From: Mucilaginibacter sp. KACC 22063
Lineage (GTDB): Bacteria; Bacteroidota; Bacteroidia; Sphingobacteriales; Sphingobacteriaceae
DNA length: 64,000 nucleotides
Direction: 5' to 3'
NCBI RefSeq assembly: GCF_028736115.1
Contig: NZ_CP117877.1
Span: forward strand, 1,116,001 to 1,180,000
Below are positions 16,570-25,284 of the stretch, piece after piece. The notes under the pieces were generated by a model. That model saw only the letters and a program-made list of their open reading frames with translations, was not told where the DNA came from and did no database searches. Each line of letters starts with the position of its first letter. The stretch's first letter is position 1. The translations under genes and the position numbers were made by a program.

Positions 16570-17329
16570 AAGGATATTCTATTTTTGTTAAATATAAACC
16601 ACATGCGGGCACAGATGTTCCGGCGTTGCTACGGTTTTTGCTTTCTATAATTTGCCTGATACCTTCTGGGGAAATCTCATTCTTCCCAACCATCATTAAC
16701 GTGCCTACTATGGCGCGTACCATGTTGCGCAAAAAACGATCTGCAGTGATATGAAATACCATGCCATCCTCGGTTTCTACCCATTCAGCACGGGTGATTT
16801 TGCAATTATTGGTAAACACCTGTGTGTTAGATTTACTAAAGCAGCTAAAATCAGTATACTCCATTATAATCGCCGCCGCAGCATTCATCATGTTAATATC
16901 AGGTTTGTCTTTTAATAGCCAGGAATAATTGGTTTTAAAAGGGTCTTTCTGAAAATGTATATGATATTCGTATGATCTGGATGTAGCATCAAACCGGGCA
17001 TGTGCATCTGCGTGTACGGGAATGATCTTTTTTGCAGCAATATCGTAAGGCAGAAGCGCGTTTAGGCCCCCTAATCCCCTAAAGGGGGAACTAAAAATAG
17101 CCTCAACTTCCCCTTCAGGGGATTGAGGGGTAAAATGCGCATACAATTGTTTGGCATGTACACCGGTATCTGTACGGCCGCAGCCTGTGGTTTCAACGGG
17201 CTGTCGCAATAAGGTGCTCAATGCCTTGTTCAGCATTTCCTGCACGCTTACCGCATTGGGCTGTGTTTGCCAGCCGTGGTATTTGGTGCCATCAAAAGCC
17301 AGTTCAATAAAATAACGTTGTTCGGCCAC
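16559..17329 (-). CDS. truA: tRNA pseudouridine(38-40) synthase TruA, with an in-frame repeat insertion
   Basis: 256 residues. It makes pseudouridine at positions 38-40 of tRNA anticodon arms. The catalytic Asp54 is in GCGRTDTGVHA, and ALLPYDIA, HARFDATSRSYEYHI and FLRNMVRAIVGTL follow as expected. Between HF (65-66) and LNALLP (about 89) it has about 22 extra residues rich in Pro, Glu, Ser and Gly. The DNA for these is a perfect-looking inverted pair of palindromic repeat units (17067-17130). Family members usually have a short loop here, so the enzyme probably still works. The end of the gene also falls within a repeat. Confidence 0.95.
   Translation of the reverse strand: MAEQRYFIELAFDGTKYHGWQTQPNAVSVQEMLNKALSTLLRQPVETTGCGRTDTGVHAKQLYAHFTPQSPEGEVEAIFSSPFRGLGGLNALLPYDIAAKKIIPVHADAHARFDATSRSYEYHIHFQKDPFKTNYSWLLKDKPDINMMNAAAAIIMEYTDFSCFSKSNTQVFTNNCKITRAEWVETEDGMVFHITADRFLRNMVRAIVGTLMMVGKNEISPEGIRQIIESKNRSNAGTSVPACGLYLTKIEYPYPL
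17067..17130. repeat. REP doublet (REPIN-like) inserted in the truA coding sequence
   Basis: The left unit has CCCCCTAATCCCCTAAAGGG (start 17067) and the right unit ends CTTCAGGGGATTGAGGGG (end 17130). The two are inverted copies of about 25 bases around a 13-base spacer. It keeps the truA frame open on the minus strand. Confidence 0.8.
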
Positions 17330-17362
17330 GGCGCAAAGTTAATAAACCCGGTGGTAATGATA

Positions 17363-17394
17363 ATTGATGTTTTAAGTAAACAAATTTATATTTG
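17363..17394 (+). promoter_or_regulatory. Promoter of the DUF4293 gene
   Basis: TTG at 17364-17366, 20 bases, then TATATTTG at 17387-17394; the ATG follows 17 bases later. Confidence 0.65.
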
Positions 17395-17411
17395 CTGCGC
17401 TATATACAATT

Positions 17412-17879
17412 ATGATACAAAGGATACAAACCGTTTACTTATTATTTGCCGCACTGGTAATATTTTCACTTTACCTGTTTCCTCTTGCGCACGATGTATT
17501 GATTGACGGTATACCATCAACAATAAAAGTTACAGGGATCTACCAGACTATTAATGGACAGGTCGCTAATAAAGCATCGTTTGTAGCGCTTACAGCTGTT
17601 ACAGCCCTTGTAGGCCTTATCCCTTTAGTGATTATATTTTTATTCCGTAATCGTAAGCAACAGGTTGCACTTTGCTATAGCGCCATATTGGTAATTATTG
17701 GTTTTAGCTTTTGGGTAGCTCAAACTGTTAAAAATGCTACAGGCGGGGTTGTGCTTAGTACTAATAACATGGGGATAGGTATATTCTTAAGCAGTATCAG
17801 TATTGTATTGCTTATCCTGGCAGCTAAGTCCATCAACAAAGATGAAAAGCTGGTAAGATCTGCTGACCGATTAAGATAA
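17412..17879 (+). CDS. DUF4293 family membrane protein
   Basis: 155 residues with four predicted membrane helices. The opening MIQRIQTVYLLFAALV is characteristic of DUF4293, a family confined to Bacteroidota. Helix 1 lies at about 7-27; the loop to helix 2 carries IDGIPSTIKVTGIYQTING. Function unknown. The stop codon TAA is followed at once by the stop (TTA) of the convergent deacetylase gene, with no base between. Confidence 0.85.
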   Translation: MIQRIQTVYLLFAALVIFSLYLFPLAHDVLIDGIPSTIKVTGIYQTINGQVANKASFVALTAVTALVGLIPLVIIFLFRNRKQQVALCYSAILVIIGFSFWVAQTVKNATGGVVLSTNNMGIGIFLSSISIVLLILAAKSINKDEKLVRSADRLR

Positions 17880-18500
17880 TTACCCCAACATCTCAAACTC
17901 ATAGCCTTCTTTGCTCCAGTGTTCCAAAGCGCGGGGCAAAACATATTCTAATCGTGGAAATGCTTTTAGGCTATCATGAAATACAATGATAGCTCCGTTC
18001 CCGGTATGCTTTAATACAGCTTCAAGGCATTTTGCAGGATCTAAAGTTATATCAAAATCACCGCTAAGCACATCCCACATAATGATCTTCATATCAGGGT
18101 AAGCCGCATTTATCAAATCAGCCTGCTTGCGTTTTATCCTTCCGTATGGCGGGCGGAACAAATTTGTGCCTGTTAATTGCTGGCATTGCTGCATATCATT
18201 AAAGTAAGTTTCATTATCTGTTTTCCAGCCCCGCAGGTGATGAAAAGTGTGGTTGCCTATGGCGTGGCCATCTGCTTTTATCTGCTCAAAAATATCAGGA
18301 TGTTTACGTACATTGTCGCCTATACAAAAGAAAGTTGCCTTTGCCTTATGCGCTTTTAAATTTTTTAATACAAACGGTGTAACAACTGGTATAGGGCCGT
18401 CGTCAAAGGTGATATAAATACGTCGGCGGGAACGGTCATCATTCCATATAAATTTAGAATACAGTTTTTTAAGCAGCCAGGGCGTTTTAACGAGGTACAT
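17880..18500 (-). CDS. Polysaccharide deacetylase family protein (NodB domain, CE4)
   Basis: 206 residues, almost only the NodB domain. The catalytic base and metal site are visible: TFDDGP (31-36, Asp33 and Asp34), H84 and H88 in NHTFHH, then RPPYGRIK and a C-terminal IIVFHDS with the catalytic His. CE4 enzymes remove N- or O-acetyl groups from glycans such as peptidoglycan. There is a short hydrophobic segment only at the very N-terminus, so location is uncertain. Confidence 0.92.
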   Translation of the reverse strand: MYLVKTPWLLKKLYSKFIWNDDRSRRRIYITFDDGPIPVVTPFVLKNLKAHKAKATFFCIGDNVRKHPDIFEQIKADGHAIGNHTFHHLRGWKTDNETYFNDMQQCQQLTGTNLFRPPYGRIKRKQADLINAAYPDMKIIMWDVLSGDFDITLDPAKCLEAVLKHTGNGAIIVFHDSLKAFPRLEYVLPRALEHWSKEGYEFEMLG

Positions 18501-18579
18501 TGTATAAATTAGAAACCGTTATCAAAAATTACAAAGCATGCAAGGTAAACATTGTCAGGCTTTGTAGATAAAATAAATT

Positions 18580-20022
18580 ATGACGCATTTTTTCAACCTG
18601 AACAAATCAAAGTTATTAGCTTTTGCGCTTTTGTCATTAACGGTAGCAAATAAAGTGAAGGCACAGGAGAAAATTTCCCTGGAAAAAGCCGTTCAGTATG
18701 CGCTTGACCGTAACCTGCAAATCAAGCAATCGCAGTTTACCGAAGCATTAGCGAATGAGGATTATAAGCAGGCAAAATTTAATTTGCTGCCAACCCTTAA
18801 CGGCAGTGCACAAGGGTCATACAACTTTGGCCGTAGCCCCAACTTAACTACCTATTCCTACACTAACCAAACATTTTATTATGTAAACGGGCAGGCACAG
18901 GCATCAGTGATTTTGTTTCAGGGACGCCAGTTACACAACCAGATATTACAGAATAAACTGATTTTGGATGCGGATAAAAATGCCACCGCGAAAGTGAAGA
19001 ACGACCTGGTCTTAAACGTGGTTACCACTTATCTTTCTGTATTGAATAACCAGGATCTGGTGACTGCATCCAAACAGCAAATTGACATTGCTAAGCTTAC
19101 TTTAGACAGGACTGATAAAAGTTTTAAGGTAGGTAATTCTACACTGGCAGATATGTCGCAGGCAAAGGCACAGCTTTCTACCGCCGAGCTTAATTATACT
19201 ACTGCCCAAAATCAACTGGAGCTTTCCATACTTACTTTAAAGCAATACATGGAAATGACTCCGGCCACCGAGATAGAAATTGACAGACCCGATGTTAGCA
19301 AGATAACCGATCTGAAAACAATTTACGATGCCAACGATGTAATCAATACTGCATTAAAAATAAACCCGGATGTGGTACTTGCCGAAAGCCAGGAGCGCAC
19401 TTATGAACAGCAGATTAAAATAGCAAGAGGCGCATATTACCCTACACTTTCTGCTTACGGGTCCTTCGGGTCAAACTATTCAAGTGTTTCTCAAAATGTA
19501 ATAGGGGGTCAGACGATAACCCAGCAAATAGGTGTAGTTGGCGGCACTAATCAGCCGGTATTTACCAGTGTTACACAGCCTATTATTGCTTCGCATTATC
19601 CATTTTCATCACAGTTTGGTAACAACTATAACGGTTCGGTAGGTTTAAATCTTCAGATACCTATTTTCGGGCGTTTCCAGTCGCGTACCAATGTGCGTAA
19701 AGCCAAGTTGAGTTATGAGAATGCCAAATTGACTACACAGCTTGCTAAGAATACGCTTACCAAAACTATTTCACAAGCCGTGTTTGATGTGCAGGCTGCC
19801 GAAAAGAAATATCAGTCGGCATTGCAAACTTACCAGGCTAACAAAGATGCTTACAACGTAGTGCAGCAACGCTACAATGTAGGGCTGGTAAACTCGCTCG
19901 ATTACAATACGTCATTAACCAACCTGAATAAATCGCAGTTTGATATGATCTCTGCACGCTACGAAATGATATTCAGGGCAAAGGTGATAGATTATTATTT
20001 AGGAAACCCGATAACGCTTTAA
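18580..20022 (+). CDS. TolC family outer-membrane efflux protein
   Basis: 480 residues with a signal peptide (cleaved after about residue 28, KVKAQ). Two TolC repeats with long coiled-coil stretches: the first starts ISLEKAVQYALDRNLQIKQSQ, the second around NTALKINPDVVLAESQERTYEQQ. It forms an outer-membrane channel that works with a periplasmic adaptor and an inner-membrane pump. The adaptor gene follows after 22 bases, but no pump gene does. Confidence 0.93.
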   Translation: MTHFFNLNKSKLLAFALLSLTVANKVKAQEKISLEKAVQYALDRNLQIKQSQFTEALANEDYKQAKFNLLPTLNGSAQGSYNFGRSPNLTTYSYTNQTFYYVNGQAQASVILFQGRQLHNQILQNKLILDADKNATAKVKNDLVLNVVTTYLSVLNNQDLVTASKQQIDIAKLTLDRTDKSFKVGNSTLADMSQAKAQLSTAELNYTTAQNQLELSILTLKQYMEMTPATEIEIDRPDVSKITDLKTIYDANDVINTALKINPDVVLAESQERTYEQQIKIARGAYYPTLSAYGSFGSNYSSVSQNVIGGQTITQQIGVVGGTNQPVFTSVTQPIIASHYPFSSQFGNNYNGSVGLNLQIPIFGRFQSRTNVRKAKLSYENAKLTTQLAKNTLTKTISQAVFDVQAAEKKYQSALQTYQANKDAYNVVQQRYNVGLVNSLDYNTSLTNLNKSQFDMISARYEMIFRAKVIDYYLGNPITL

Positions 20023-20044
20023 ACCCACAACTTTACACTCAATC

Positions 20045-21403
20045 ATGGGAAAGACTACCAAATATGTTTTAATTACACTTGGCGTACTTATAGTATTGCT
20101 GATCATTGGCAAGGCAACCGGCATTATCGGTAAGCCACAAAAAACGCAGATAGCTACGGATAAGGCAGCCCAGCGCGACATTAACGAAACTGTATCTGCC
20201 AGCGGAAAGATAAAACCCGAAATAGAAGTAAAGATTAGCTCGGAAGTATCCGGTGAGATTGTAGAATTGCCAATTAAAGAAGGCGATGTTGTACACAAGG
20301 GCCAGTTACTGTGCCGCGTACGCCCGGATATCTTGAAATCTGGTTTCGACCGTGCAGTGGCTTCATACAATACTCAAAAAGCCAGTGTTGGTAATGCCAG
20401 CCAGATGCTGCGCCAGTCGCAGGCTAATTTTGCCAATTCGCTCGCAAAATATAACCGTACCAAAGAGCTTTACGGCCAAAAGGTTGTTACCGCAGCCGAG
20501 TTTGATGCAGCGAAGGCAGAATATGAAGGCGCAAAAGCAAGCCTTGAGGCAGCTAAACAAAATGTAATAGGTTCACAATATGGTTTGGCGCAGTCACAGG
20601 CTTCTGTTAAAGAGGCCCAGGATAACCTGGCTAAAACTTCTATCTATTCGCCGGTTGATGGGGTAGTTTCAAAACTATCTGTTGAAAAAGGCGAACGCGT
20701 GGTAGGAACAGCGCAAATGACCGGTACAGAAATTATGACCATATCTGACCTGAGCAAAATGGATGTAAACGTTGACGTAAACGAAAACGATATTAATCGT
20801 GTTAGTTTAGGCGATTCGGCTAAAATTGCGATTGACGCTTTCAACGGAAGGGTGTTCAATGGAGTAGTTTATGAAATAGGCAGTTCGGCAAATGTAGTGG
20901 GTACCAATGCCGACCAGGTAACCAACTTCACAGTAAAGGTGCGTGTAGATGCATCTTCATACAAAGACCTGGTAAATAAAACTGCTGTTGGCGAGCATTC
21001 ACCTTTCCGCCCGGGGTTAACAGCTACAGTTGATATTCAAACCAACCACACCAAAGCATTGTCGGTGCCTATTCAGTCTGTAACTACCCGTGAAGAGAAA
21101 AAAGATGATACAGGTAAAAAGCCTGCAAACGGTAATGACAACAGCAGCGATGATGATAATGATAAAAAGAAAATAGGGGCAACCACTAAAGAATACGTGT
21201 TTGTGTACGCTAATGGCAAGGTTAGCCAGGTGCAGGTAACTACCGGTATACAGGATGATACCTATATCCAGATCAAATCAGGATTGAAGGGTGGTGAAGA
21301 AGTAGTGTCTGGCCCGTATTCTGCTATCTCTAAAACTCTGAAAGATAAAATGGAAGTGGAGAAAGTGGATAAGTCGAAACTGTTTAGCGGAGACAATAAA
21401 TAG
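20045..21403 (+). CDS. Periplasmic adaptor (membrane fusion protein) of an efflux system
   Basis: 452 residues. N-terminal membrane helix (about 6-28), a split lipoyl/biotinyl-like domain (KISSEVSGEIVELPIKEGDVV and SIYSPVDGVVSKLSVEKGERV), a coiled-coil hairpin between them (about 100-190), and C-terminal beta domains. A low-complexity insert rich in Asp, Lys and Asn (about 352-380) interrupts the C-terminal part. Overall closest to MacA-type adaptors, which pair with MacB ABC permeases; none is encoded next to it. The gene ends at a very strong hairpin that also lies directly in front of gpsA. Confidence 0.92.
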   Translation: MGKTTKYVLITLGVLIVLLIIGKATGIIGKPQKTQIATDKAAQRDINETVSASGKIKPEIEVKISSEVSGEIVELPIKEGDVVHKGQLLCRVRPDILKSGFDRAVASYNTQKASVGNASQMLRQSQANFANSLAKYNRTKELYGQKVVTAAEFDAAKAEYEGAKASLEAAKQNVIGSQYGLAQSQASVKEAQDNLAKTSIYSPVDGVVSKLSVEKGERVVGTAQMTGTEIMTISDLSKMDVNVDVNENDINRVSLGDSAKIAIDAFNGRVFNGVVYEIGSSANVVGTNADQVTNFTVKVRVDASSYKDLVNKTAVGEHSPFRPGLTATVDIQTNHTKALSVPIQSVTTREEKKDDTGKKPANGNDNSSDDDNDKKKIGATTKEYVFVYANGKVSQVQVTTGIQDDTYIQIKSGLKGGEEVVSGPYSAISKTLKDKMEVEKVDKSKLFSGDNK

Positions 21404-21484
21404 GTTAGTGTAAATATATTTACAACTGTAACAAAGAAAGTTGCGATAAATATTATAAATAACTGCTTAATATTTTTTTATTTT

Positions 21485-21524
21485 GTCCTCCCGGGAAACA
21501 TTATATCCCCGGGAGGACTTTTTT
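21485..21524 (+). terminator. Perfect hairpin with T-run between the adaptor gene and gpsA
   Basis: GTCCTCCCGGG (21485-21495) and CCCGGGAGGAC (21508-21518) form a perfect 11-base GC-rich stem with a 12-base loop, then six T. The gpsA ATG is only 7 bases after the T-run. Confidence 0.9.
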
Positions 21525-21530
21525 ATTTTA

Positions 21531-22535
21531 ATGAGTAAACCAAACAAAGTAGCAATTATAGGTGGTGGTAGCTGGGCAACAGCTAACATCAAAATGCTTA
21601 CAGATAATACTGTTAATAAAGAGATTTTCTGGTGGATGCGCAACGAAGAAGCTGTTGAGCATATCCGCCGGTTTAAACACAATCCGAACTACCTGAGTTC
21701 GGTAGAAATAAAACTGCCTGAGCAAAATATCTCTACAGATTTAAAAGATATCATCAGCAAAGCCGATTTTATTTTGCTTAATGTGCCTGCCGCGTTTTTA
21801 AAAGATGCTTTGTCGGGTATTACTGCCGAAGACTTGAAAGGTAAATACCTGGTATCTGCCATTAAAGGTATTGTACCGGATGAGAACCAGATCATCGGCG
21901 ATTTTTTGCATCAGCACTATCAAATCCCGTTTGATCATTTCCTGGTTTTAAGTGGCCCTTGCCATGCGGAAGAAGTGGCTTTTGAAAAGCTGTCTTATTT
22001 AACTATTGCTTCCCGCGATACGGCATTGGCCAGCTGCTTTGCAAATATGATTAATACACGGTATATAAAAACCATCGTATCAGATGATATATATGGAACT
22101 GAATATGCTGCCGTATTAAAAAATATTTATGCGGTAGCCAGTGGTATTTGCCATGGTATCGGGTATGGCGATAATTTCCAGTCGGTATTGATATCAAATG
22201 CTATACGCGAGCTGAAAAGGTTTGTAGATACCGTGCATCCTATCGACCGCGACATTAAAGAATCTGCCTACCTGGGCGATTTGCTGGTAACTGCTTATTC
22301 GCAGTTTAGCCGTAACCGTACGTTCGGCAACATGATTGGTAAGGGTTACACGGTTAAGTCGGCACAACTGGAAATGAACATGATAGCTGAGGGTTATTAT
22401 GCAGTAAATTGTCTACACGAGGTGAATAAACAATACAACGTTAATATGCCTATATGTGAGGCCGTTTATGCTATTTTGTACAAGAAACGCATTCCTGCGG
22501 TCGAAATGCAACGTTTGGCAGAACAATTGAATTAG
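21531..22535 (+). CDS. gpsA: Glycerol-3-phosphate dehydrogenase [NAD(P)+]
   Basis: 334 residues from the ATG at 21531 (MSKPNKVAIIGGGSWATA). It reduces dihydroxyacetone phosphate to glycerol-3-phosphate for phospholipid synthesis. The Rossmann motif GGGSWAT (11-17) is followed by SAIKGIVPDE, GPCHAEEV and the catalytic region GTEYAAVLKNIYAVASGI. The substrate-side segment SVLISNAIRELKRFV differs from the usual ALITRGLAEM of proteobacterial GpsA, as in other Bacteroidota. An upstream in-frame Met is rejected because its 16 extra codons would be the terminator hairpin. Perfect hairpins lie at both ends of the gene. Confidence 0.95.
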   Translation: MSKPNKVAIIGGGSWATANIKMLTDNTVNKEIFWWMRNEEAVEHIRRFKHNPNYLSSVEIKLPEQNISTDLKDIISKADFILLNVPAAFLKDALSGITAEDLKGKYLVSAIKGIVPDENQIIGDFLHQHYQIPFDHFLVLSGPCHAEEVAFEKLSYLTIASRDTALASCFANMINTRYIKTIVSDDIYGTEYAAVLKNIYAVASGICHGIGYGDNFQSVLISNAIRELKRFVDTVHPIDRDIKESAYLGDLLVTAYSQFSRNRTFGNMIGKGYTVKSAQLEMNMIAEGYYAVNCLHEVNKQYNVNMPICEAVYAILYKKRIPAVEMQRLAEQLN

Positions 22536-22560
22536 TATCTGAAATTTATTTCAGATACTA
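22533..22560. repeat. Perfect 28-base palindrome filling the gap after gpsA
   Basis: TAGTATCTGAAAT, TT, ATTTCAGATACTA: it begins with the gpsA stop codon TAG and ends with the A of the next gene's ATG. There is no T-run after it. Confidence 0.8.
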
Positions 22561-22874
22561 TGAAAACTTCATTAAAATCCCTAATGATTGCGGGGGCAAT
22601 GTTTTGCACCGTACAAGCTTTTGCACAAAGTGGCGTAAAAAGAGCAGCTAAAGATGTAGGCCATGGTGTTAGCCATGCAGCTAAAGACGTAGGCCATAAA
22701 ACTTCAGAAGTAGCCTCCAAAGGTGAATCGGCAGTTGTTGATAAAAGATACAGAGGTAAATATGGCCCGGGCGGTCAAACAATTTATATCGACAAGCACT
22801 CTCGTTACTACTATGTTAACAAGAGAGGCCACCATGTTTACATAAGTAAAGCTCACCTGCGCAATACAAAATAA
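22560..22874 (+). CDS. Small exported basic protein with internal repeats
   Basis: 104 residues. Signal peptide about 1-23 (ending AFAQ). The mature protein begins with two copies of an (R/H)AAKDVGH unit about 11 residues apart, likely an amphipathic helix, and ends with a basic, Tyr- and Gly-rich part (KYGPGGQTIYID, HSRYYYVNKRGHHVYI). No known function. It begins directly on the palindrome after gpsA and ends at its own terminator. Confidence 0.75.
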   Translation: MKTSLKSLMIAGAMFCTVQAFAQSGVKRAAKDVGHGVSHAAKDVGHKTSEVASKGESAVVDKRYRGKYGPGGQTIYIDKHSRYYYVNKRGHHVYISKAHLRNTK

Positions 22875-22886
22875 TATTCAATTTAA

Positions 22887-22912
22887 GGCAGCGCACAAGC
22901 GCTGCCTTGCCT
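22887..22912 (+). terminator. Terminator after the 104-residue exported protein
   Basis: GGCAGCGC and GCGCTGCC form a perfect 8-base stem around ACAA, followed by TTGCCTTTT. Confidence 0.8.
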
Positions 22913-22921
22913 TTTACCATA

Positions 22922-23242
22922 ATGAAAAACGCTTTATTAATCCTTATCCACCTGGCTTGTGCCTCTATTCTGTTTGCTGCAGCCTGCTCGGGTGGCACAA
23001 AAAGCAAGTTGCAGGGCAAGTGGCGCTCTAAAGACGGTGCGTCTCATTTAAACATTACCAATAAAAAATTTAGTGAGGATGATGATGCCGATGCAGCCGA
23101 AGATTACTTTTTAAAGGGAGATACCATTTACACCTCTTTTCAGGGTAACCAGCCTTACACCAAATTTGTGATCCAGAATCTGGACGATCACAACCTTAAA
23201 TTACTTTATCCCGATTCTGTGGTGATTGAGTTTACCCGTTAA
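22922..23242 (+). CDS. Small lipoprotein, possibly lipocalin-like
   Basis: 106 residues from the ATG at 22922. Signal peptide and lipobox FAAAC with Cys near residue 22, so lipid-anchored. The mature part, KLQGKWRSKDGASHLNIT, then GDTIYTSFQGNQPYTKFVIQNLDDHNLKLLYPDSVVIEF, resembles the 'GKW...' small lipoproteins of Bacteroidota that may fold as partial lipocalin barrels. The five extra upstream codons to an earlier ATG are left out because the lipoprotein signal starts at MKNALL. Confidence 0.7.
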   Translation: MKNALLILIHLACASILFAAACSGGTKSKLQGKWRSKDGASHLNITNKKFSEDDDADAAEDYFLKGDTIYTSFQGNQPYTKFVIQNLDDHNLKLLYPDSVVIEFTR

Positions 23243-23247
23243 AAACA

Positions 23248-23275
23248 AAAGCCCCCTGCAAATGCAGAAGGCTTT
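23248..23275. terminator. Terminator between convergent genes
   Basis: AAAGCC/GGCTTT outside and CTGCA/TGCAG inside; lies between the small lipoprotein and the helicase ends. Confidence 0.6.
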
Positions 23276-23319
23276 GTCAACTAACTAAACTAAACTAAAA
23301 CTAATATGTGGGGCCGCAA

Positions 23320-25131
23320 TTAATAGTTTTTGCGGCGCTCTGTTCTGTCTTCACGGCGTTTGCCAGAGAAGTCTCTGAAGCCACCGCCACCGCTGTTTCT
23401 ATCGCGGTTACCGCTGCCACCTTCGCGTCTTCCGCTACGGTCGCCATCTCTGCGGTTACCACCTTCGCGGCGGTTATAACTATTAGACGCACCACCACGG
23501 GTTTCGTTACGCGTTTCGCCAGAAATTTCTATTCTTACCGGACGACCTTTAAATTCAGCGTTTTGAAAGCTATTAAATACCTGGTCGCTATCGCTGTTTT
23601 GTACCTCAAAGAATGAGTAAACACCTTTAACATCAATTTTACCAACTGTACGTCCGCTGATCTTTGTTGTGTTGCAGATGTAACCTAAAAGGTCGCCGCG
23701 GCTAAAGCCGTCAACAGAACCAAGGTTTATAAACAAGCGTGTAAAGTCGCCACGTGTACCAGTGCGTGCAAAACGGTCGCCTGCACCATCACGGCGGTCT
23801 TCAGTAGCGTTAAGATCAGGTGCATTTTTGTAATATTCTAAAAAGCGGTTAAACTCAATAGATGCAAAACGCTTGATAAGATCTTCTTTGCTCAGGTCGG
23901 CAAACTCATCCATAATACGTGGGATGTATTGCTCAATCTGGCTATCATTCACAGTTACGTTGTGTACTTTATGAATAATAGAGAATAATTGTTTTTCGCA
24001 AACGTCAAAACCTGTAGGTACCTCAGCTTTAATAAACTGTTTACCAATCACACGCTCGATCTGACGGATCTTGCCAACTTCTTTAGAGTTGATAATGGCA
24101 ATTGATACACCTGTTTTACCGGCACGTGCAGTACGGCCGCTACGGTGGGTGTAGTTTTCAATCTCGTCTGGTAGTGAATAGTTAATAACGTGTGTTACAT
24201 CATTAACGTCAATACCACGTGCGGCAACATCTGTAGCAATTAATAACTGCAGGCTGCGCTCGCGGTAACGTTTCATCACCTTGTCGCGTTGTTGTTGCGA
24301 AAGGTCACCATGTAAAGAATCAGCATTATAGCCGTCTTTGATCAGTGCTTCAGCAATTTCTTGGGTTTCAATTTTAGTACGGCAAAATACGATACCAAAA
24401 ATGTCAGGATTAAAATCTACGATGCGTTTAAAAGCAGCGTATTTGTCGCGGGCACGTACAATATAATACTCGTGCTCAATGTTGGCATTCCCGGTGTTTT
24501 GCTTGCCCATGGTAAGCTCATGCGGGTCTGTCATGTATTTTTTAGCTATGCGCCTCACTTCTGATGGCATAGTGGCAGAGAATAACCAGGTTTTTTTCTC
24601 TTCCGGGGTAGTTGATAATATCTCGTCGATATCATCCTGGAACCCCATGTTAAGCATTTCGTCTGCTTCGTCTAATACAACGTAACGTATATCAGAAAAA
24701 TCAATCGCTTTACGGCCAATAATATCCAGCATACGGCCAGGCGTAGCTACTACAATTTGCACACCGCGTTTAATACTACGAAGCTGATCCATAATGCTTG
24801 CGCCACCATACACAGCCACAACTTTAGCGTTGGGTATGTTTTTAGCAAACTTTGTTAAGTCACTTGCAATTTGCAAACACAACTCGCGTGTTGGGCAAAG
24901 TACCAGTGCCTGAGGATGATTTTCTTCGAAATCGATTAATTCTAATAGAGGCAGTCCGAATGCAGCCGTTTTTCCGGTTCCCGTTTGGGCTAATCCGACA
25001 AAATCGTTGCTGCCAGACAATAGAACAGGAATAGATGCTTCCTGTATTGGAGTTGGTTTTTCGAAACCTAACTCGCTAATGGCATTAACAATGTCATGAC
25101 GGATTCCCAGTTCAATAAATGGGTTGTTCAT
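23320..25131 (-). CDS. DEAD-box RNA helicase with DbpA-type RNA-binding domain
   Basis: 603 residues from the Met at 25131. Q motif (PTPIQ), AQTGTGKT (motif I, about 48-55), DEAD (motif II), SAT (motif III) and HRSGRTARAG (motif VI) are all present. Then comes a DbpA/CsdA RNA-binding domain (RLFINLGSVDGFSRGDLLGY) and a C-terminal tail of Arg/Gly/Asp/Asn-rich repeats. This matches DeaD/CsdA, which unwinds RNA in ribosome assembly and mRNA decay, often cold-induced. The 11-codon longer start is rejected because it would sit at the transcription start of the strong promoter at 25173-25203. Confidence 0.95.
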   Translation of the reverse strand: MNNPFIELGIRHDIVNAISELGFEKPTPIQEASIPVLLSGSNDFVGLAQTGTGKTAAFGLPLLELIDFEENHPQALVLCPTRELCLQIASDLTKFAKNIPNAKVVAVYGGASIMDQLRSIKRGVQIVVATPGRMLDIIGRKAIDFSDIRYVVLDEADEMLNMGFQDDIDEILSTTPEEKKTWLFSATMPSEVRRIAKKYMTDPHELTMGKQNTGNANIEHEYYIVRARDKYAAFKRIVDFNPDIFGIVFCRTKIETQEIAEALIKDGYNADSLHGDLSQQQRDKVMKRYRERSLQLLIATDVAARGIDVNDVTHVINYSLPDEIENYTHRSGRTARAGKTGVSIAIINSKEVGKIRQIERVIGKQFIKAEVPTGFDVCEKQLFSIIHKVHNVTVNDSQIEQYIPRIMDEFADLSKEDLIKRFASIEFNRFLEYYKNAPDLNATEDRRDGAGDRFARTGTRGDFTRLFINLGSVDGFSRGDLLGYICNTTKISGRTVGKIDVKGVYSFFEVQNSDSDQVFNSFQNAEFKGRPVRIEISGETRNETRGGASNSYNRREGGNRRDGDRSGRREGGSGNRDRNSGGGGFRDFSGKRREDRTERRKNY

Positions 25132-25172
25132 GAATTTAAATAACGAACTTGGCAACATCGCCAAATCGGGCG

Positions 25173-25203
25173 CAAAGTTAAGTAAATTAATTGGTTAACC
25201 AAA
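25173..25203 (-). promoter_or_regulatory. Consensus promoter of the DEAD-box helicase gene
   Basis: The minus strand reads TTTG, exactly 19 bases, then TAACTTTG, a full match to the Bacteroidota housekeeping promoter. The leader would be about 34 bases. Confidence 0.8.
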
Positions 25204-25284
25204 GCTTAAATTCAAAATGACATAAGAGAGATAATGTGTTGATTAATAATGCATAACAAAGAGATAGCGATTAAACGGCAAGTT

